Position numbers and translations under genes: made by a program. The notes beneath the pieces are model-generated. The model worked only from the letters and a program-made list of their open reading frames with translations, was not told where the DNA came from and did no database searches. Shown here in pieces: positions 40,033-49,164 of a DNA stretch of 64,000 nt. This DNA is from Luteimonas suaedae (GTDB taxonomy: Bacteria > Pseudomonadota > Gammaproteobacteria > Xanthomonadales > Xanthomonadaceae): NCBI RefSeq assembly GCF_008312895.1, contig NZ_VSSP01000014.1, positions 33,118 to 97,117 of the forward strand, in the 5' to 3' direction. Positions within the stretch are counted from its first letter, which is position 1. The number at the start of each line of letters is the position of its first letter.

Positions 40033-40542
40033 TCAGCCGTCCGCAATCTCGAGAAGCCTGGTGATGGTGTTGATGTTGCGTGCGGTGCCGTTTTTTGCCG
40101 CCGGGATCTTGAGTTTCGAGTCGGCCATGCCGTCGCCGTAGTGCACGTAGATCTCGCGCTTGCCCAGGGCGAGCCGTTCGCTCTTGCGGCCGGTGACGCT
40201 CTCCAGTGCGTCGGAGGGCGGCGCCCCGCCCAGGAAAATCGCCACCACCCGGTTGGGCGCTGCCTTCGGGAACGGATTGTCGGCAAGCACCTGTCTCAAT
40301 TCCGCGGCACTGCGCACCAGCACGCCGACCTGCCTGCCGGTGTGGCGCGCCAGCGCTTCCTGCAGCGTTTCCTGTACCTGCCGCGCCGTGGATGCGCTGC
40401 TCAGCACCACGTTGCCGCTGGCGATATAGGTGCGCATCCGGGCGAAGCCCGCGCTCCCGCAAAGCGCGCGCAACTCCGCCATCGGCAGCTTTCCCGTGCC
40501 GCCGACGTTGACGGCACGCAGCAGGACGATCCAGGCCTTCAT
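40033..40542 (-). CDS. DUF1697 domain protein
   Basis: 169 residues, cytoplasmic. It starts MKAWIVLLRAVNVGGTGKLPMAELR and continues GFARMRTYIASGNVVLSS, both hallmarks of DUF1697. The function of the family is unknown. It lies upstream of lanA on the same strand but a 274-base gap separates them, so a common transcript is uncertain. Confidence 0.9.
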   Translation of the reverse strand: MKAWIVLLRAVNVGGTGKLPMAELRALCGSAGFARMRTYIASGNVVLSSASTARQVQETLQEALARHTGRQVGVLVRSAAELRQVLADNPFPKAAPNRVVAIFLGGAPPSDALESVTGRKSERLALGKREIYVHYGDGMADSKLKIPAAKNGTARNINTITRLLEIADG

Positions 40543-40768
40543 GGGTGCAGCATAGCGCCACGGCCTGGCGCGGGCTGCCGGCTACCCGCGCGCGATGCGC
40601 CACACGCCTGGCTCCGGGGCCGTCACGGATGCCGTCTTCATCCGCGGCGGCAATCCAAGGTCCTCCCGCGTCGCCCCGGAATGGGTCCGGGCGGGGCGAC
40701 AGGCGTTCACGCGGCCGCACGATGCTGCTTCGTAGCGTGTGCAGGATCCGGCTGGCAGGAGAACCACC

Positions 40769-40957
40769 ATGGTCACGCAGCACCCGCAGGACCCCGGCCC
40801 GCGCGACCGGCCCGACCGCGGCGGGCAAGATAACCCGCCCGACATCAATAATCCCGACCGCAACCCCGACGATCCTTCCCGGCAGCCGCCCGACCACCCG
40901 GGTCGCGACGACGACCGGGAGCGGGACGCGCCCGGCGTGGACCACCCGCACCGATGA
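40769..40957 (+). CDS. Small disordered Pro/Asp/Arg-rich protein
   Basis: 62 residues composed almost entirely of P, D, R, N, Q, G and H (for example DRPDRGGQDNPPDINNPD), so it is predicted to be unstructured. aggagaa lies about five bases before the ATG, the best support for translation. No domain. It precedes the SemiSWEET-like gene. The 226 bases before it (40543-40768) show nothing. Confidence 0.5.
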   Translation: MVTQHPQDPGPRDRPDRGGQDNPPDINNPDRNPDDPSRQPPDHPGRDDDRERDAPGVDHPHR

Positions 40958-41044
40958 GCCGGGCGTGCGTGCGAACGTCCGGCGGCCGGAGAGTCGGCGG
41001 TATGGCGTCCGGTCGCGCGGTTTCCGCCAGGCGCGTGCGGTGCC

Positions 41045-41299
41045 ATGTCGCCTGACGTTCTCGGTTGGAGCGCATCTGCGGTGCTTCTGCTGACGCTGTC
41101 GCGCCAGATCGTCATCCAGGCGCGCGACCCGGATCCGAAGGGCGTGTCGAAATGGCTGTTCGCCGGACAGATGCTGGCGTCCGGCGGATTCATCGCCTAC
41201 AGCTGGCTGCTCGACAATTGGGTCTTCATCGTGACCAACACTGCGATTCTGTTGACCGCGATCGTCGGGCAGGTGGTCATCATGGTGAAGAAGCGCTGA
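41045..41299 (+). CDS. SemiSWEET-like three-helix membrane protein
   Basis: 84 residues with three membrane helices (about 5-24, 36-56, 60-80) in the PQ-loop/SemiSWEET arrangement. The PQ motif position reads LSRQIVIQARDPDPKGVSKWLF, with Arg-Gln in place of Pro-Gln, and the third helix carries the conserved Asn (VTNTAILLTAIVGQ). SemiSWEETs dimerise and pass small sugars across the inner membrane; here the changed PQ motif leaves the function open. Confidence 0.75.
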   Translation: MSPDVLGWSASAVLLLTLSRQIVIQARDPDPKGVSKWLFAGQMLASGGFIAYSWLLDNWVFIVTNTAILLTAIVGQVVIMVKKR

Positions 41300-41771
41300 T
41301 CGAATGCCGCGAAGTCGCCCCGCACTGCCGCTGCGACGGACATGGCACGTGCCCGTTTCCAAGCTGTCAGGGTGTCTCCGGGGAGCGAAGATGCGGCACC
41401 GGCAACGGCCCCGGGCTGCTGCGCGACTTCATCAGCTCTCGCGCAGATCGCCGAGCCAGCAAGGCTGGAGACGTCGGCGCGACGCTCCTGCGTTTCGCGA
41501 AGCCAGCCCGTGGAGCCACCCAGCGCGAGCACGATTTTCAGGCTCATACGGTCCGCATGCGCCTGCCTGGCGAGACCGGGCCGTCTGCCAGCCGGTCGAG
41601 GCGTGAAGTAGCCGGAGACAGTACTTCACCGGCGCTTCCCCGCCGCGGGCCTATGCTCCAGGCATCGCTTTTTTCGAAGACCACCGCGGCGGTGGAGGTG
41701 CCGGAGCCGGACCCGGAGCGGTTACGCGGAAGGCCGGTGTCAAGACTCGCTGAACGACCGGTTGGCCGCCT
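41300..41771. other. Intergenic region, no gene recognised
   Basis: About 470 bases between the SemiSWEET-like gene and the Hsp20 promoter. Open frames on both strands have no domain, no ribosome binding site and unnatural composition. Nothing further is seen. Confidence 0.4.
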
Positions 41772-41797
41772 CTTGAAACCGGTTCGGAGAATTCCAT
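41772..41797 (+). promoter_or_regulatory. Heat-shock sigma (sigma-32-like) promoter of hsp20
   Basis: CTTGAAA at 41772-41778, a 13-base spacer, then TTCCAT at 41792-41797. This is close to the RpoH consensus CTTGAAA-N(11-16)-CCCCAT. It lies about 95 bases before the hsp20 start. Confidence 0.7.
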
Positions 41798-41892
41798 CGT
41801 GCCTGTCCCGATGCCGCACGGCGTGCGCCGGGCCGGATGACCAGCCGGCCGGCCGACGGCGGCTCGGTCATCGAGACTTAGGAGGAAAAATC

Positions 41893-42375
41893 ATGAGCCT
41901 GATGAACGACCTGATTCCCTGGTCCCGGTCTCGTGGCACGGACCTGGAGCGCCAGGGACGCGATCCTTTCTTCAACCTGCAGCGCGAGGTCAACCGGATC
42001 TTCGACGACACCCTGCGTGGCATGGGGACGCCGTTCGACGGCGGCCGCGGCGACTATGGCTGGCCGAATATCGAGGTGCGCCAGGAGGACCGGCAGTTGA
42101 CGGTGATGGCCGACCTGCCCGGCATGAGCGAGAAGGAGATCGAAGTGCTGCTCGAGGAAGACGCGCTCGTGCTTCGCGGCGAGCGCGAGGGCCGGCGCGA
42201 ACGTGGCCAGTTCAGCGAGCGTTTCTACGGCCGTTTCGAACGCCGCATCCCGCTGCCGCCGATCCAGGCGGACGGCGTGTCGGCGACGTTCAAGGACGGG
42301 CTGCTCACGGTGACGCTGCCGAAGGAACCCGAGGCAGCGCCACGCGGACGTCGCATCACCGTCAACCATCGATGA
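41893..42375 (+). CDS. Small heat shock protein, Hsp20 family
   Basis: 160-residue ATP-independent holdase that keeps unfolding proteins soluble. The alpha-crystallin domain (about 48-150) runs from WPNIEVRQEDRQLTVMADLPGMSEKEIEVLLEE to the conserved A-x-x-x-D-G-L motif (SATFKDGLLTVTLPK). The N-terminal arm has MNDLIPWSRSRG. A perfect aggagg ribosome binding site precedes ATG 41893; the frame is open far upstream but without content. A heat-shock-type promoter is at 41772. Confidence 0.95.
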   Translation: MSLMNDLIPWSRSRGTDLERQGRDPFFNLQREVNRIFDDTLRGMGTPFDGGRGDYGWPNIEVRQEDRQLTVMADLPGMSEKEIEVLLEEDALVLRGEREGRRERGQFSERFYGRFERRIPLPPIQADGVSATFKDGLLTVTLPKEPEAAPRGRRITVNHR

Positions 42376-42381
42376 CCCCCG

Positions 42382-42413
42382 GCACCGGCGGCAAGTCCGC
42401 CGGTGCTTTCCTT
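42382..42413 (+). terminator. Terminator after hsp20
   Basis: Perfect 10-bp stem gcaccggcgg / ccgccggtgc with a caagt loop, then tttccttt. It lies just before the glycosyltransferase, so hsp20 is mostly a single-gene unit, with some readthrough possible. Confidence 0.88.
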
Positions 42414-42427
42414 TAGAGAGCCTCCTC

Positions 42428-43591
42428 ATGCATATCGCCCAGATCGCGCCGCTTTACGAGACGGTGCCGCCGCGCCTGTACGGCGGTACCGAGCGCGTCG
42501 TCGCCCATCTGACGGATGCGTTGGTCGAACTCGGTCACGACGTGACGCTGTTCGCCGCAGGCCAGACCGATACCCGCGCCCGCGTCGTTTCGGTGCGGCG
42601 GCAGGCCATCCGGCTCGACCCGGCGCCGCTCAAGTCCGACCTCGCCGCCCACCTGGTGCAGCTCGAGGAGGTGCGGCGCAGCGCGCATCTGTTCGATGTG
42701 CTGCATTTCCATCTCGACCTGCTGCACTTTCCGATGTTCGAGTCACTGGCCGCGCGCACGCTGACCACGCTGCACGGCCGCCTCGACCTGGTGGACCTGC
42801 CGATGTGCTATCGGCGCTGGTCGCAGTTCCCGCTGGTGTCGATCTCCGACGACCAGCGCCGGCCGCTGCCTGCGGCCAATTGGCTCGGCACGGTGCATCA
42901 CGGCCTGCCGCCGTCGCTGTACCGGTTCTCGCCGCGCGCCGAAAGCGACTATCTGGCGTTCCTCGGTCGCATCTCTCCGGAGAAGCGGCCCGACCGCGCC
43001 ATCGCCATCGCCCGCGCCGCCGGACTGCCGCTGAAGATCGCGGCCAAGGTGGACACTGTCGACCGCGCCTACTTCCAGGACTGCATTGCGCCGTTGCTGG
43101 ACGATCCGTCGATCGAGTTCATCGGCGAGATCGGCGATCACCAGAAATCGGAATTCCTGGGGAATGCGCGTGCGCTGCTGTTCCCGATCGACTGGCCCGA
43201 GCCGTTCGGACTGGTCATGATCGAGGCGATGGCCTGCGGAACCCCGGTGATCGCCTGGCGTTGCGGCGCGGTGCCGGAGATCATCGACGACGGCATCACC
43301 GGGCGCATCGTCGACAGCGAGGCGGAAGCGGTGGCGGCGGTGTCCGAGGTCGCGACGTTCGATCGCGCCCGGATCCGTGCCACCTTCGAGCGCCGCTTCT
43401 CGTCGAGGGCGATGGCCGAGGCCTACGTTGCCCTGTACCAGCGACTGACCGGCGGCGTGGTCAGGCACCTGCCGACGGCCGTCGCGCCGTGTCCGCGGCC
43501 CGGGCTGGCGCCGGCAATCGCCGGTGACAACATGCCGCTCCCGCAGTCGACACACGGAGCGGCCGTGACAGCCGGTCGGGACATGCGGTGA
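42428..43591 (+). CDS. Glycosyltransferase family 4
   Basis: 387 residues, GT-B fold. N-terminal HIAQIAPLYETVPPRLYGGTERVVAHL binds the acceptor side; in the C-terminal domain FLGRISPEKRPDRAI and the EX7E motif EPFGLVMIEAMACGTPVIAW (in part) bind the sugar nucleotide. Likely a retaining transferase using NDP-sugar; acceptor unknown. It overlaps the following glucosidase gene by four bases (GTGA), which suggests a joint role in a storage or stress polysaccharide. Confidence 0.92.
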   Translation: MHIAQIAPLYETVPPRLYGGTERVVAHLTDALVELGHDVTLFAAGQTDTRARVVSVRRQAIRLDPAPLKSDLAAHLVQLEEVRRSAHLFDVLHFHLDLLHFPMFESLAARTLTTLHGRLDLVDLPMCYRRWSQFPLVSISDDQRRPLPAANWLGTVHHGLPPSLYRFSPRAESDYLAFLGRISPEKRPDRAIAIARAAGLPLKIAAKVDTVDRAYFQDCIAPLLDDPSIEFIGEIGDHQKSEFLGNARALLFPIDWPEPFGLVMIEAMACGTPVIAWRCGAVPEIIDDGITGRIVDSEAEAVAAVSEVATFDRARIRATFERRFSSRAMAEAYVALYQRLTGGVVRHLPTAVAPCPRPGLAPAIAGDNMPLPQSTHGAAVTAGRDMR

Positions 43592-45699
43592 ATGGGCCAA
43601 AGCAGCCTGCTGCGCGGCAGGTGCTCAAGGATGGCGACAGCTACCTGGTCGCTGATACCGCGGGCGATATCCACGGCGGCGCCGACGGCCTGTTCCACAA
43701 CGATACCCGCCTGCTGTCGGTTTTCCGGCTGTCGTTGAACGAAGGCCGCCCGGAGCTGCTCAGCGGTTCCATCGTCAGCGACAACGTGCGGTTCATCGCG
43801 CACCTGGGCAGCCGGCCGTTGCCCGAGATCGGGAATGCGGCGTCCACGCGCCCCGGCGTCCACGTCGAGCGCATGCGGCTGCTGTTCGGCGAGCGCCTGT
43901 ACGAGCGGCTGGTGTGCACCAACTATGGCCAGCAGGACGAGCCGCTGCTGCTGCGCCTGGAGTACGCGGCGGATTTCCGCGACATGTTTGAGGTCCGTGG
44001 CAGCGTGCGCGCGGCGCGCGGACAGATCCTGCCGCCGCGGATGCTGGACGAACCCGGCGTGGCGCTGCGTTACCGCGGCCTCGACGGCGGCCTGCGCGAA
44101 TCGCTCATCGCCTTCTCGCGTGCGCCGCAGCGGCTGGCGCCCGATCACGCCGAGTTCGAGTTCGTGTTGCCGGCGGGCGGGAACGAGACCATCTACCTCG
44201 AAGTGGGACCGACATCCGGGAACCCTTCGAAACAAGGCTTCGACGAGGCGCTGGTGCGCGCCCGCCTGGGGATGCGCGCGCGTCGTCGTCGCGGCGCGCA
44301 CGCGCGCAGCAGCGCGCGCTCGTTCAACGACTGGCTGGAGCAGTCGCGCAGCGACCTGGCGCTGCTGACCAGCGAACTCGACAGCGGCCCGTATCCGTTC
44401 GCGGGCATTCCGTGGTTCTCCACGCCGTTCGGCCGCGACGCGGTGATCACGGCGCTGCAGACGTTGTGGCTGGATCCGGCGCTGTCGCGCGGCGTGCTCG
44501 AGTTCCTGGCGCGCCACCAGGCGCAGGAGGAGTCGACGTTCCGCGACGCGGTGCCGGGCAAAATCATGCACGAAACCCGCAAGGGCGAGATGGCGGCGCT
44601 GCGGGAGCTGCCGTTCGGGCTGTACTACGGCGGCGTCGACACCACGCCGCTGTTCGTCGTGCTGGCCGGCGCATACGCCGACCGCACCGGCGACCTTGAA
44701 TTCATCGAGCACCTGTGGCCCGCGCTGCTGGCGGCGACGGCGCTGATGGAGCGCGTCTGCGACAGCCATCCGGCGAGTCTGCTGGATTACGCGCGCGGCG
44801 AGTCCAGTGGCCTGTCCAACCAGGGATGGAAGGACAGTGACGACTCGGTGTTCCATGCCGATGGCCGCATGCCGGACGGGCCGATCGCGCTGGTCGAGGT
44901 GCAGGGCTATGTCTTCGCCGGATTGCGCATGATGGCCGGATTGGCGCTGCGGTTCGGCGACAACGCGCTCGCTGAGCGACTGCGGCAACGCGCGCAGACG
45001 CTGCGCCGCACCGTGGAGAAGCGCTTCTGGATGCCGGAGCACGGGTTCTACGGCCTGGCGCTTGACGGCGAGCAGGCGCTGTGCCGCGTTCGCGCCAGCA
45101 ATGCCGGCCATCTGCTGTACGTCGGGTTGCCCGGCCGCAGGCGTGCCGAGGCGGTGGCCCGGACGCTGCTGTCGCCGGCCTTCGACACCGGATGGGGGAT
45201 CCGCACCCTTGCCGAGGGCGAGGCGCGCTACAACCCGATGTCCTACCACAACGGTTCGATCTGGCCGCACGATACCGCGCTGGTTGCCGCCGGCATTGCC
45301 CGCTACGGCCATCGCGAAGGGGCCGAGCGCCTGTTGCAGGGCATGTTCGCAGCGGCCACCCACTTCGATTTCCGCCTGCCGGAGCTGTTCTGCGGCTTCG
45401 CCCGTACCGGCGGCATCGCGCCGGTGCCGTATCCGGTCGCCTGTCTGCCGCAGGCATGGGCCGCGGGCTCGGTGTTCATGCTGCTGCAGAGTTGCCTCGG
45501 CCTGAGCATCGATGCCCGGCGCGGACGCGTCATCGTCGACCGTCCGCGATTGCCGTCCGGTGTCGACCAGGTCCTGATCCGCGGGCTGGCCCTGGGCCCG
45601 CGCAAGGTCGACCTGCGGGTGCAGCGCGTCGGCGACCGGATCGGGGTGTTCAGCGAAGGCCGCGATGCCGAGGCGGTGCCGGTGCTGTTGCGCGGGTAG
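43588..45699 (+). CDS. Amylo-alpha-1,6-glucosidase (glycogen debranching-type)
   Basis: 703 residues. An N-terminal beta domain typical of this family (LKDGDSYLVADTAGDIHGGADGLFHNDTRLLS) is followed by a six-hairpin (alpha/alpha)6 glucosidase domain: FAGIPWFSTPFGRDAVITALQTLW, LSNQGWKDSDDSVFHADG and MSYHNGSIWPHDTALVAAG. It is expected to remove alpha-1,6 branches from glycogen-like polymers in the cytoplasm. GTG start overlaps the GT4 stop. The pair GT4 plus this enzyme recurs in many bacteria. Confidence 0.92.
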   Translation: MNGPKQPAARQVLKDGDSYLVADTAGDIHGGADGLFHNDTRLLSVFRLSLNEGRPELLSGSIVSDNVRFIAHLGSRPLPEIGNAASTRPGVHVERMRLLFGERLYERLVCTNYGQQDEPLLLRLEYAADFRDMFEVRGSVRAARGQILPPRMLDEPGVALRYRGLDGGLRESLIAFSRAPQRLAPDHAEFEFVLPAGGNETIYLEVGPTSGNPSKQGFDEALVRARLGMRARRRRGAHARSSARSFNDWLEQSRSDLALLTSELDSGPYPFAGIPWFSTPFGRDAVITALQTLWLDPALSRGVLEFLARHQAQEESTFRDAVPGKIMHETRKGEMAALRELPFGLYYGGVDTTPLFVVLAGAYADRTGDLEFIEHLWPALLAATALMERVCDSHPASLLDYARGESSGLSNQGWKDSDDSVFHADGRMPDGPIALVEVQGYVFAGLRMMAGLALRFGDNALAERLRQRAQTLRRTVEKRFWMPEHGFYGLALDGEQALCRVRASNAGHLLYVGLPGRRRAEAVARTLLSPAFDTGWGIRTLAEGEARYNPMSYHNGSIWPHDTALVAAGIARYGHREGAERLLQGMFAAATHFDFRLPELFCGFARTGGIAPVPYPVACLPQAWAAGSVFMLLQSCLGLSIDARRGRVIVDRPRLPSGVDQVLIRGLALGPRKVDLRVQRVGDRIGVFSEGRDAEAVPVLLRG

Positions 45700-45728
45700 G
45701 GTGCCGCGCGCGTCGCGGACCTAGGCCC

Positions 45729-46208
45729 TCAGAGGGCGCGGGTCATGAACACGCTGTACGGATCTTCGACGTAGTCGGCGAACGGACCACACGGCTCGAA
45801 TCCGAAGCGTGTGTACAGCGTCCGCGCCGGTGCGAACACCGCCATCGAGCCCGTTTCCAGGCTGAGCCGGCGGTATCCGCGGTGGGTTGCCTGCTCCAGC
45901 ACATGGCGCATCAGCGCTGCAGCGACGCCCTGGCGCAGATGCGCCGCCGCCGTGCGCATCGACTTGACCTCGCCGTGCCGCAGATCGAGTTCGCGGAGGG
46001 CGACACAGCCGGCCAGTGCGCCGTCCAGCCGCGCGCTCCAGAAGGTGATGGCGGGGTGCCGCAGTTTCGCCAGGTCGAGCGCGTGCACGCTTTCGGGCGG
46101 CGAGTGCCGGGCCACGTCGTCCAGGTGTGCGCGCAGCAGGTCGGCGATCTCGGGACCGGTCAGGGGATCGACGTGGATCTGCAGGGCGGGTTCGGGCCGG
46201 CGGTTCAT
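45729..46208 (-). CDS. GNAT family N-acetyltransferase
   Basis: 159 residues with a GNAT fold: acetyl-CoA binding loop AAHLRQGVAAALMRHVLEQA (Q/R-x-x-G-x-G/A pattern) and the C-terminal LYTRFGFEPCGPF signature. It resembles the YafP/PhnO-like group that acetylates small molecules; the substrate is not known. Start ATG at 46208 chosen; a longer frame upstream reads into the REP-bounded element. Confidence 0.9.
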   Translation of the reverse strand: MNRRPEPALQIHVDPLTGPEIADLLRAHLDDVARHSPPESVHALDLAKLRHPAITFWSARLDGALAGCVALRELDLRHGEVKSMRTAAAHLRQGVAAALMRHVLEQATHRGYRRLSLETGSMAVFAPARTLYTRFGFEPCGPFADYVEDPYSVFMTRAL

Positions 46209-46240
46209 GGGCGTGCAGTTTACCGGCGTGGAGGTCTCCC

Positions 46241-46381
46241 GTAGGAGCGCGCCATGCGCGCGATGCCGCGGGTGCTGGCAGGATCCGGTGGATGCCACGA
46301 TTCTGGACCGGCAGGCGCGCCGGTCACCGAATTCGCGGGCGGCGGAATGCCCGCGGCATCGCGCGCATGGCGCGCTCCTAC
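46241..46381. repeat. REP-bounded 141-bp element, copy 2 (family A)
   Basis: Same 24-base REP arms as at 23098, at 46241-46264 and 46358-46381. Its core matches copy 1 in reverse orientation along its whole length, including stretches such as gaccggcaggcgcgccggtcacc. It fills the gap between the GNAT and DUF5916 genes. Confidence 0.9.
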
Positions 46382-46391
46382 GGGAGAATCG

Positions 46392-48623
46392 TCAGAGCTC
46401 GAAGCGATAGCTGAGCTTGACCAGCAACTGCTCGTCGTCGCGCAGCCGGAAGCTGTCGCGGAGCAGGCGGCCGGTGCCGTCGGCGAGTGGTTCCTCCTCG
46501 TAGCCGCCGCGGCCGTAGACGACGTACAGGTACGACAGCGGCGCCAGCTCGTAGCGGTAGCGCACCTGGACACCGAGGTTGCGCACGCTGAAATCGTCGA
46601 CCGGCTCCTCGCTGGCGACGGCATTGCCCGCCGGATCGATGCGGTAGCCCTGGCGCAGGCGCGCGTTGATCGCGATGGCCTGCAGCTTGAGCCGCAGCTC
46701 CTGGCGGCTGCCGATCGCCCAGTTGAACCCGGTATTGAGGTTCACCTCGCGCCCGTCGAAGCTGCCGATCAGGTTGTCGCGCTGCCACACCAGCCAGTCC
46801 GGCGTGCGTTCGGCGTACAGCCCGACATAGACATTGAAGGCGTCGCTGACGAAGTAGCTGGGTTCGAACTCGACGCTGTAGCCGATCCGGTCGTTGCCGG
46901 AAAGGCCGCCGCTGAACGCTTCCGCTTCCAGCTGGTAGGCCCAGTTGCCCTTGCGCGGCCGCTCGTATTCCGCATAGGCGCCGAAGTTGGGCGGTAGCTT
47001 CACCACGCCGTTGCCGCGGGTCAGCAGGTCGTCGATGCGGGCGCTGTTGACGTTGATCTGCGCGTATTCGACGCTGCCGTTGCGCAGCCTGCTGTCCCGG
47101 CTCATGCGGAACTGGTGGTTGAGCCGTTGTCCATGATCGTTGTAGTTGCCGCTGACGCGCCAGCGCCAGTCCTTGGAGGCGTAGCGCGATCCGGCCGGCA
47201 GGTCGGTGAAGCGGCGCTGCAGCTGCCAGTGCCCGTAGTTGGTGCTGTTGCGCGACAGGAAACCGGCGTCGTTGATCTGCAGCTCGTCGCCGAAGTGCAT
47301 GCCGATCCATTGCTGGCGCCAGCCATTGTCCATTTCGTAGTCGGCCCAGACGGTGGCGCCGGTATCGCTGCTGCGCTCGCCCGCCTGCGTGATCCGGCTA
47401 CCGAGCAGCCGCGTGCGCACGTTCCAGCGTGCGGTCGGGCGCCAGTTGTGGTCGACGCCGAGCACGGTCGCTTCGCGATCCAGGAACGGCCGCTCCACCT
47501 GGGTCAACATGGCGCCGAGGTTCTGGGTGCTGAAATCGTGCACCAGGCGCAGCGCGCGAAACGAACGCCCGACCTCGTCGGCCTCCTCGGCGGCGAAAAT
47601 CCCGTACTGGGTCGCGCCCAGGCTGCCGTTGAGCTTGATCGCCGCGTCGATGTCGCCGGAACCGTCGCCGTCGTCGGCCGGGCCGCCAATGCGGCGGGTA
47701 TACAGCAGCTGGCTGTAGTCGGACGGCGTGGTGAACTCGAACAGGCCCTGGTTCTCGGTGAAGAATGGGCGCTTGTCGCTGACGAAGGTCTCGGTGGCGT
47801 CGAAATTGACCACCAGGTCGTCGCTTTCCACTTGGCCGAAATCCGGGTTCACGGTGGCGGTCAGCTGGAACTGGCCGTTGGGTTTCCAGAACACGTCCAG
47901 TCCGCCGTCGGCCTCGCCGCGCCCGTCGACGTTGTCGTACAGCCCGGAAACGTACGGCGTCAACGCCAGCAGTGACTGGCTGTACACGGCGACCTCGATC
48001 GGCGCGAACTCGGACAGGAAGCGCGGACGCTCGTAGCTCGCCAGCGGCCAGGCGGCGCGTTCGCCGGTGGCGCCGACCACGCGGTCGAGATAGATCCGGA
48101 GGGTGCGGGTATCGCCGCCGGCCTCGCGCATCGGCGCGATGTGCCAGGGGATCAACAGCTCCGCCGTCCAGCCGGCGTCGTCCTCGCCCACGGCATGGCG
48201 CCAGTTGCCGTCCCAGTCGTCGTTGAACTCGGACTCGTTGCTGATGATCGCGTCGTAGATGCCGTCGGTGGAGCTGACGGTGAAGTTGTAGCCGGTGCGG
48301 CCGCCGCCGTCGAAGTCGACCATCACGTTGACGCGGTCGACCTGGGCATCGAAATCCCGCTGCACGCGCTGGCGGGTGCGCGGGACCGAGGGCGGCTGGG
48401 TGTTGCGGAAAGCCACCGCCAGGCCGTCCGGCGTGGCCAGGATCCAGGCCTCGGTGGGCAGCGACGCCGGCTCGCCGTTGAGCGGCTGCACCTTGCGAAA
48501 CTCGGTGACCGTGCGCGCGTCCTGCCACTCCTCCGGATCGATGCGGCCGTCGATCTCGACCGCGTGTGCAGGCGCGGCGGCGGCAGCGAGGAGGGTCGGA
48601 AGCAGGCAGGAGAGGGGACGCAT
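46392..48623 (-). CDS. DUF5916 protein with CBM9-like N-terminal domain
   Basis: 743 residues. A signal peptide (LLPTLLAAAAAPAHA, cleavage near residue 20) leads to a CBM9-like sugar-binding domain (about 25-210: EIDGRIDPEEWQDA, RVNVMVDFDGGGRTGYNFTVSSTDGIYDAI) and then the DUF5916 domain, rich in alternating strands that look like an outer-membrane beta barrel (NPDFGQVESDDLVVNFDATETFVSDKRPFFTENQ). The last residues LLVKLSYRFEL end in an aromatic-type beta signal, as in barrel proteins. Function unknown. Start ATG at 48623 was chosen for the signal peptide. Confidence 0.9.
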   Translation of the reverse strand: MRPLSCLLPTLLAAAAAPAHAVEIDGRIDPEEWQDARTVTEFRKVQPLNGEPASLPTEAWILATPDGLAVAFRNTQPPSVPRTRQRVQRDFDAQVDRVNVMVDFDGGGRTGYNFTVSSTDGIYDAIISNESEFNDDWDGNWRHAVGEDDAGWTAELLIPWHIAPMREAGGDTRTLRIYLDRVVGATGERAAWPLASYERPRFLSEFAPIEVAVYSQSLLALTPYVSGLYDNVDGRGEADGGLDVFWKPNGQFQLTATVNPDFGQVESDDLVVNFDATETFVSDKRPFFTENQGLFEFTTPSDYSQLLYTRRIGGPADDGDGSGDIDAAIKLNGSLGATQYGIFAAEEADEVGRSFRALRLVHDFSTQNLGAMLTQVERPFLDREATVLGVDHNWRPTARWNVRTRLLGSRITQAGERSSDTGATVWADYEMDNGWRQQWIGMHFGDELQINDAGFLSRNSTNYGHWQLQRRFTDLPAGSRYASKDWRWRVSGNYNDHGQRLNHQFRMSRDSRLRNGSVEYAQINVNSARIDDLLTRGNGVVKLPPNFGAYAEYERPRKGNWAYQLEAEAFSGGLSGNDRIGYSVEFEPSYFVSDAFNVYVGLYAERTPDWLVWQRDNLIGSFDGREVNLNTGFNWAIGSRQELRLKLQAIAINARLRQGYRIDPAGNAVASEEPVDDFSVRNLGVQVRYRYELAPLSYLYVVYGRGGYEEEPLADGTGRLLRDSFRLRDDEQLLVKLSYRFEL

Positions 48624-49164
48624 CGGTGATTCCGGCTGGCGGGGAGTGTGCCCGGTGCCTGGCACGGTAGCGGCGACCATGGCCATCTCCGACTGCCATC
48701 GGTCATTGCAACCATTTCACGCCGATGTGCAACGACGGCGTCGGCCTGGCGCCGCCGATCCGCGGCCTGGATCAGCTGTGTGAAGTGGCGCCCCTTGTGC
48801 GGGTAGCACCTTTGTAGAAGCGATACCGTGATGGAGCAACCTCATGTGGGAGCGACGGAAGTCGCGACCCCACGTGCCGGAAAGGCCCAACCACGTCGGC
48901 GCCGATAGTCCTGTCGCGACTTCCATCGCTCCCACAAGGGCCAGTGCGTCGTGGTTTTCCGGCGGCACGCCGCCGCCACTTCTGAGTGGCGGGAATACTG
49001 AATCCGGGGCGACGACGGGATCATTTCCTGCCCCCGACTGGCCATACGTCGGTGCCGTAGCTGACTGCCCGCAGCATGGCCGGATTTGAAAGCAAGCACC
49101 GGAGTGTGGTGCCCAGAGGGTTGCGGCATGGTGACTCCACACCCATTTCACAGGAGTCCCGGTG
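48624..49164. other. Intergenic region with a family C REP doublet
   Basis: 541 bases between the DUF5916 gene and ada, both reading outward. Apart from the REP doublet at 48847-48935 no gene is supported. It must contain the promoters of both genes; I could not place an Ada box with confidence. Confidence 0.45.
48847..48935. repeat. REP doublet, family C
   Basis: TGGGAGCGACGGAAGTCGCG at 48847 and its inverted partner (GTCGCGACTTCCATCGCTCC) at 48913-48935. A single copy lies at 35052-35073. The two arms differ at one base. Confidence 0.8.

Noticed and set aside
43423..45363. Minus-strand frame of about 646 codons opposite the glucosidase gene
   Set aside because: Shadow of a well-supported gene; no motif or start site.
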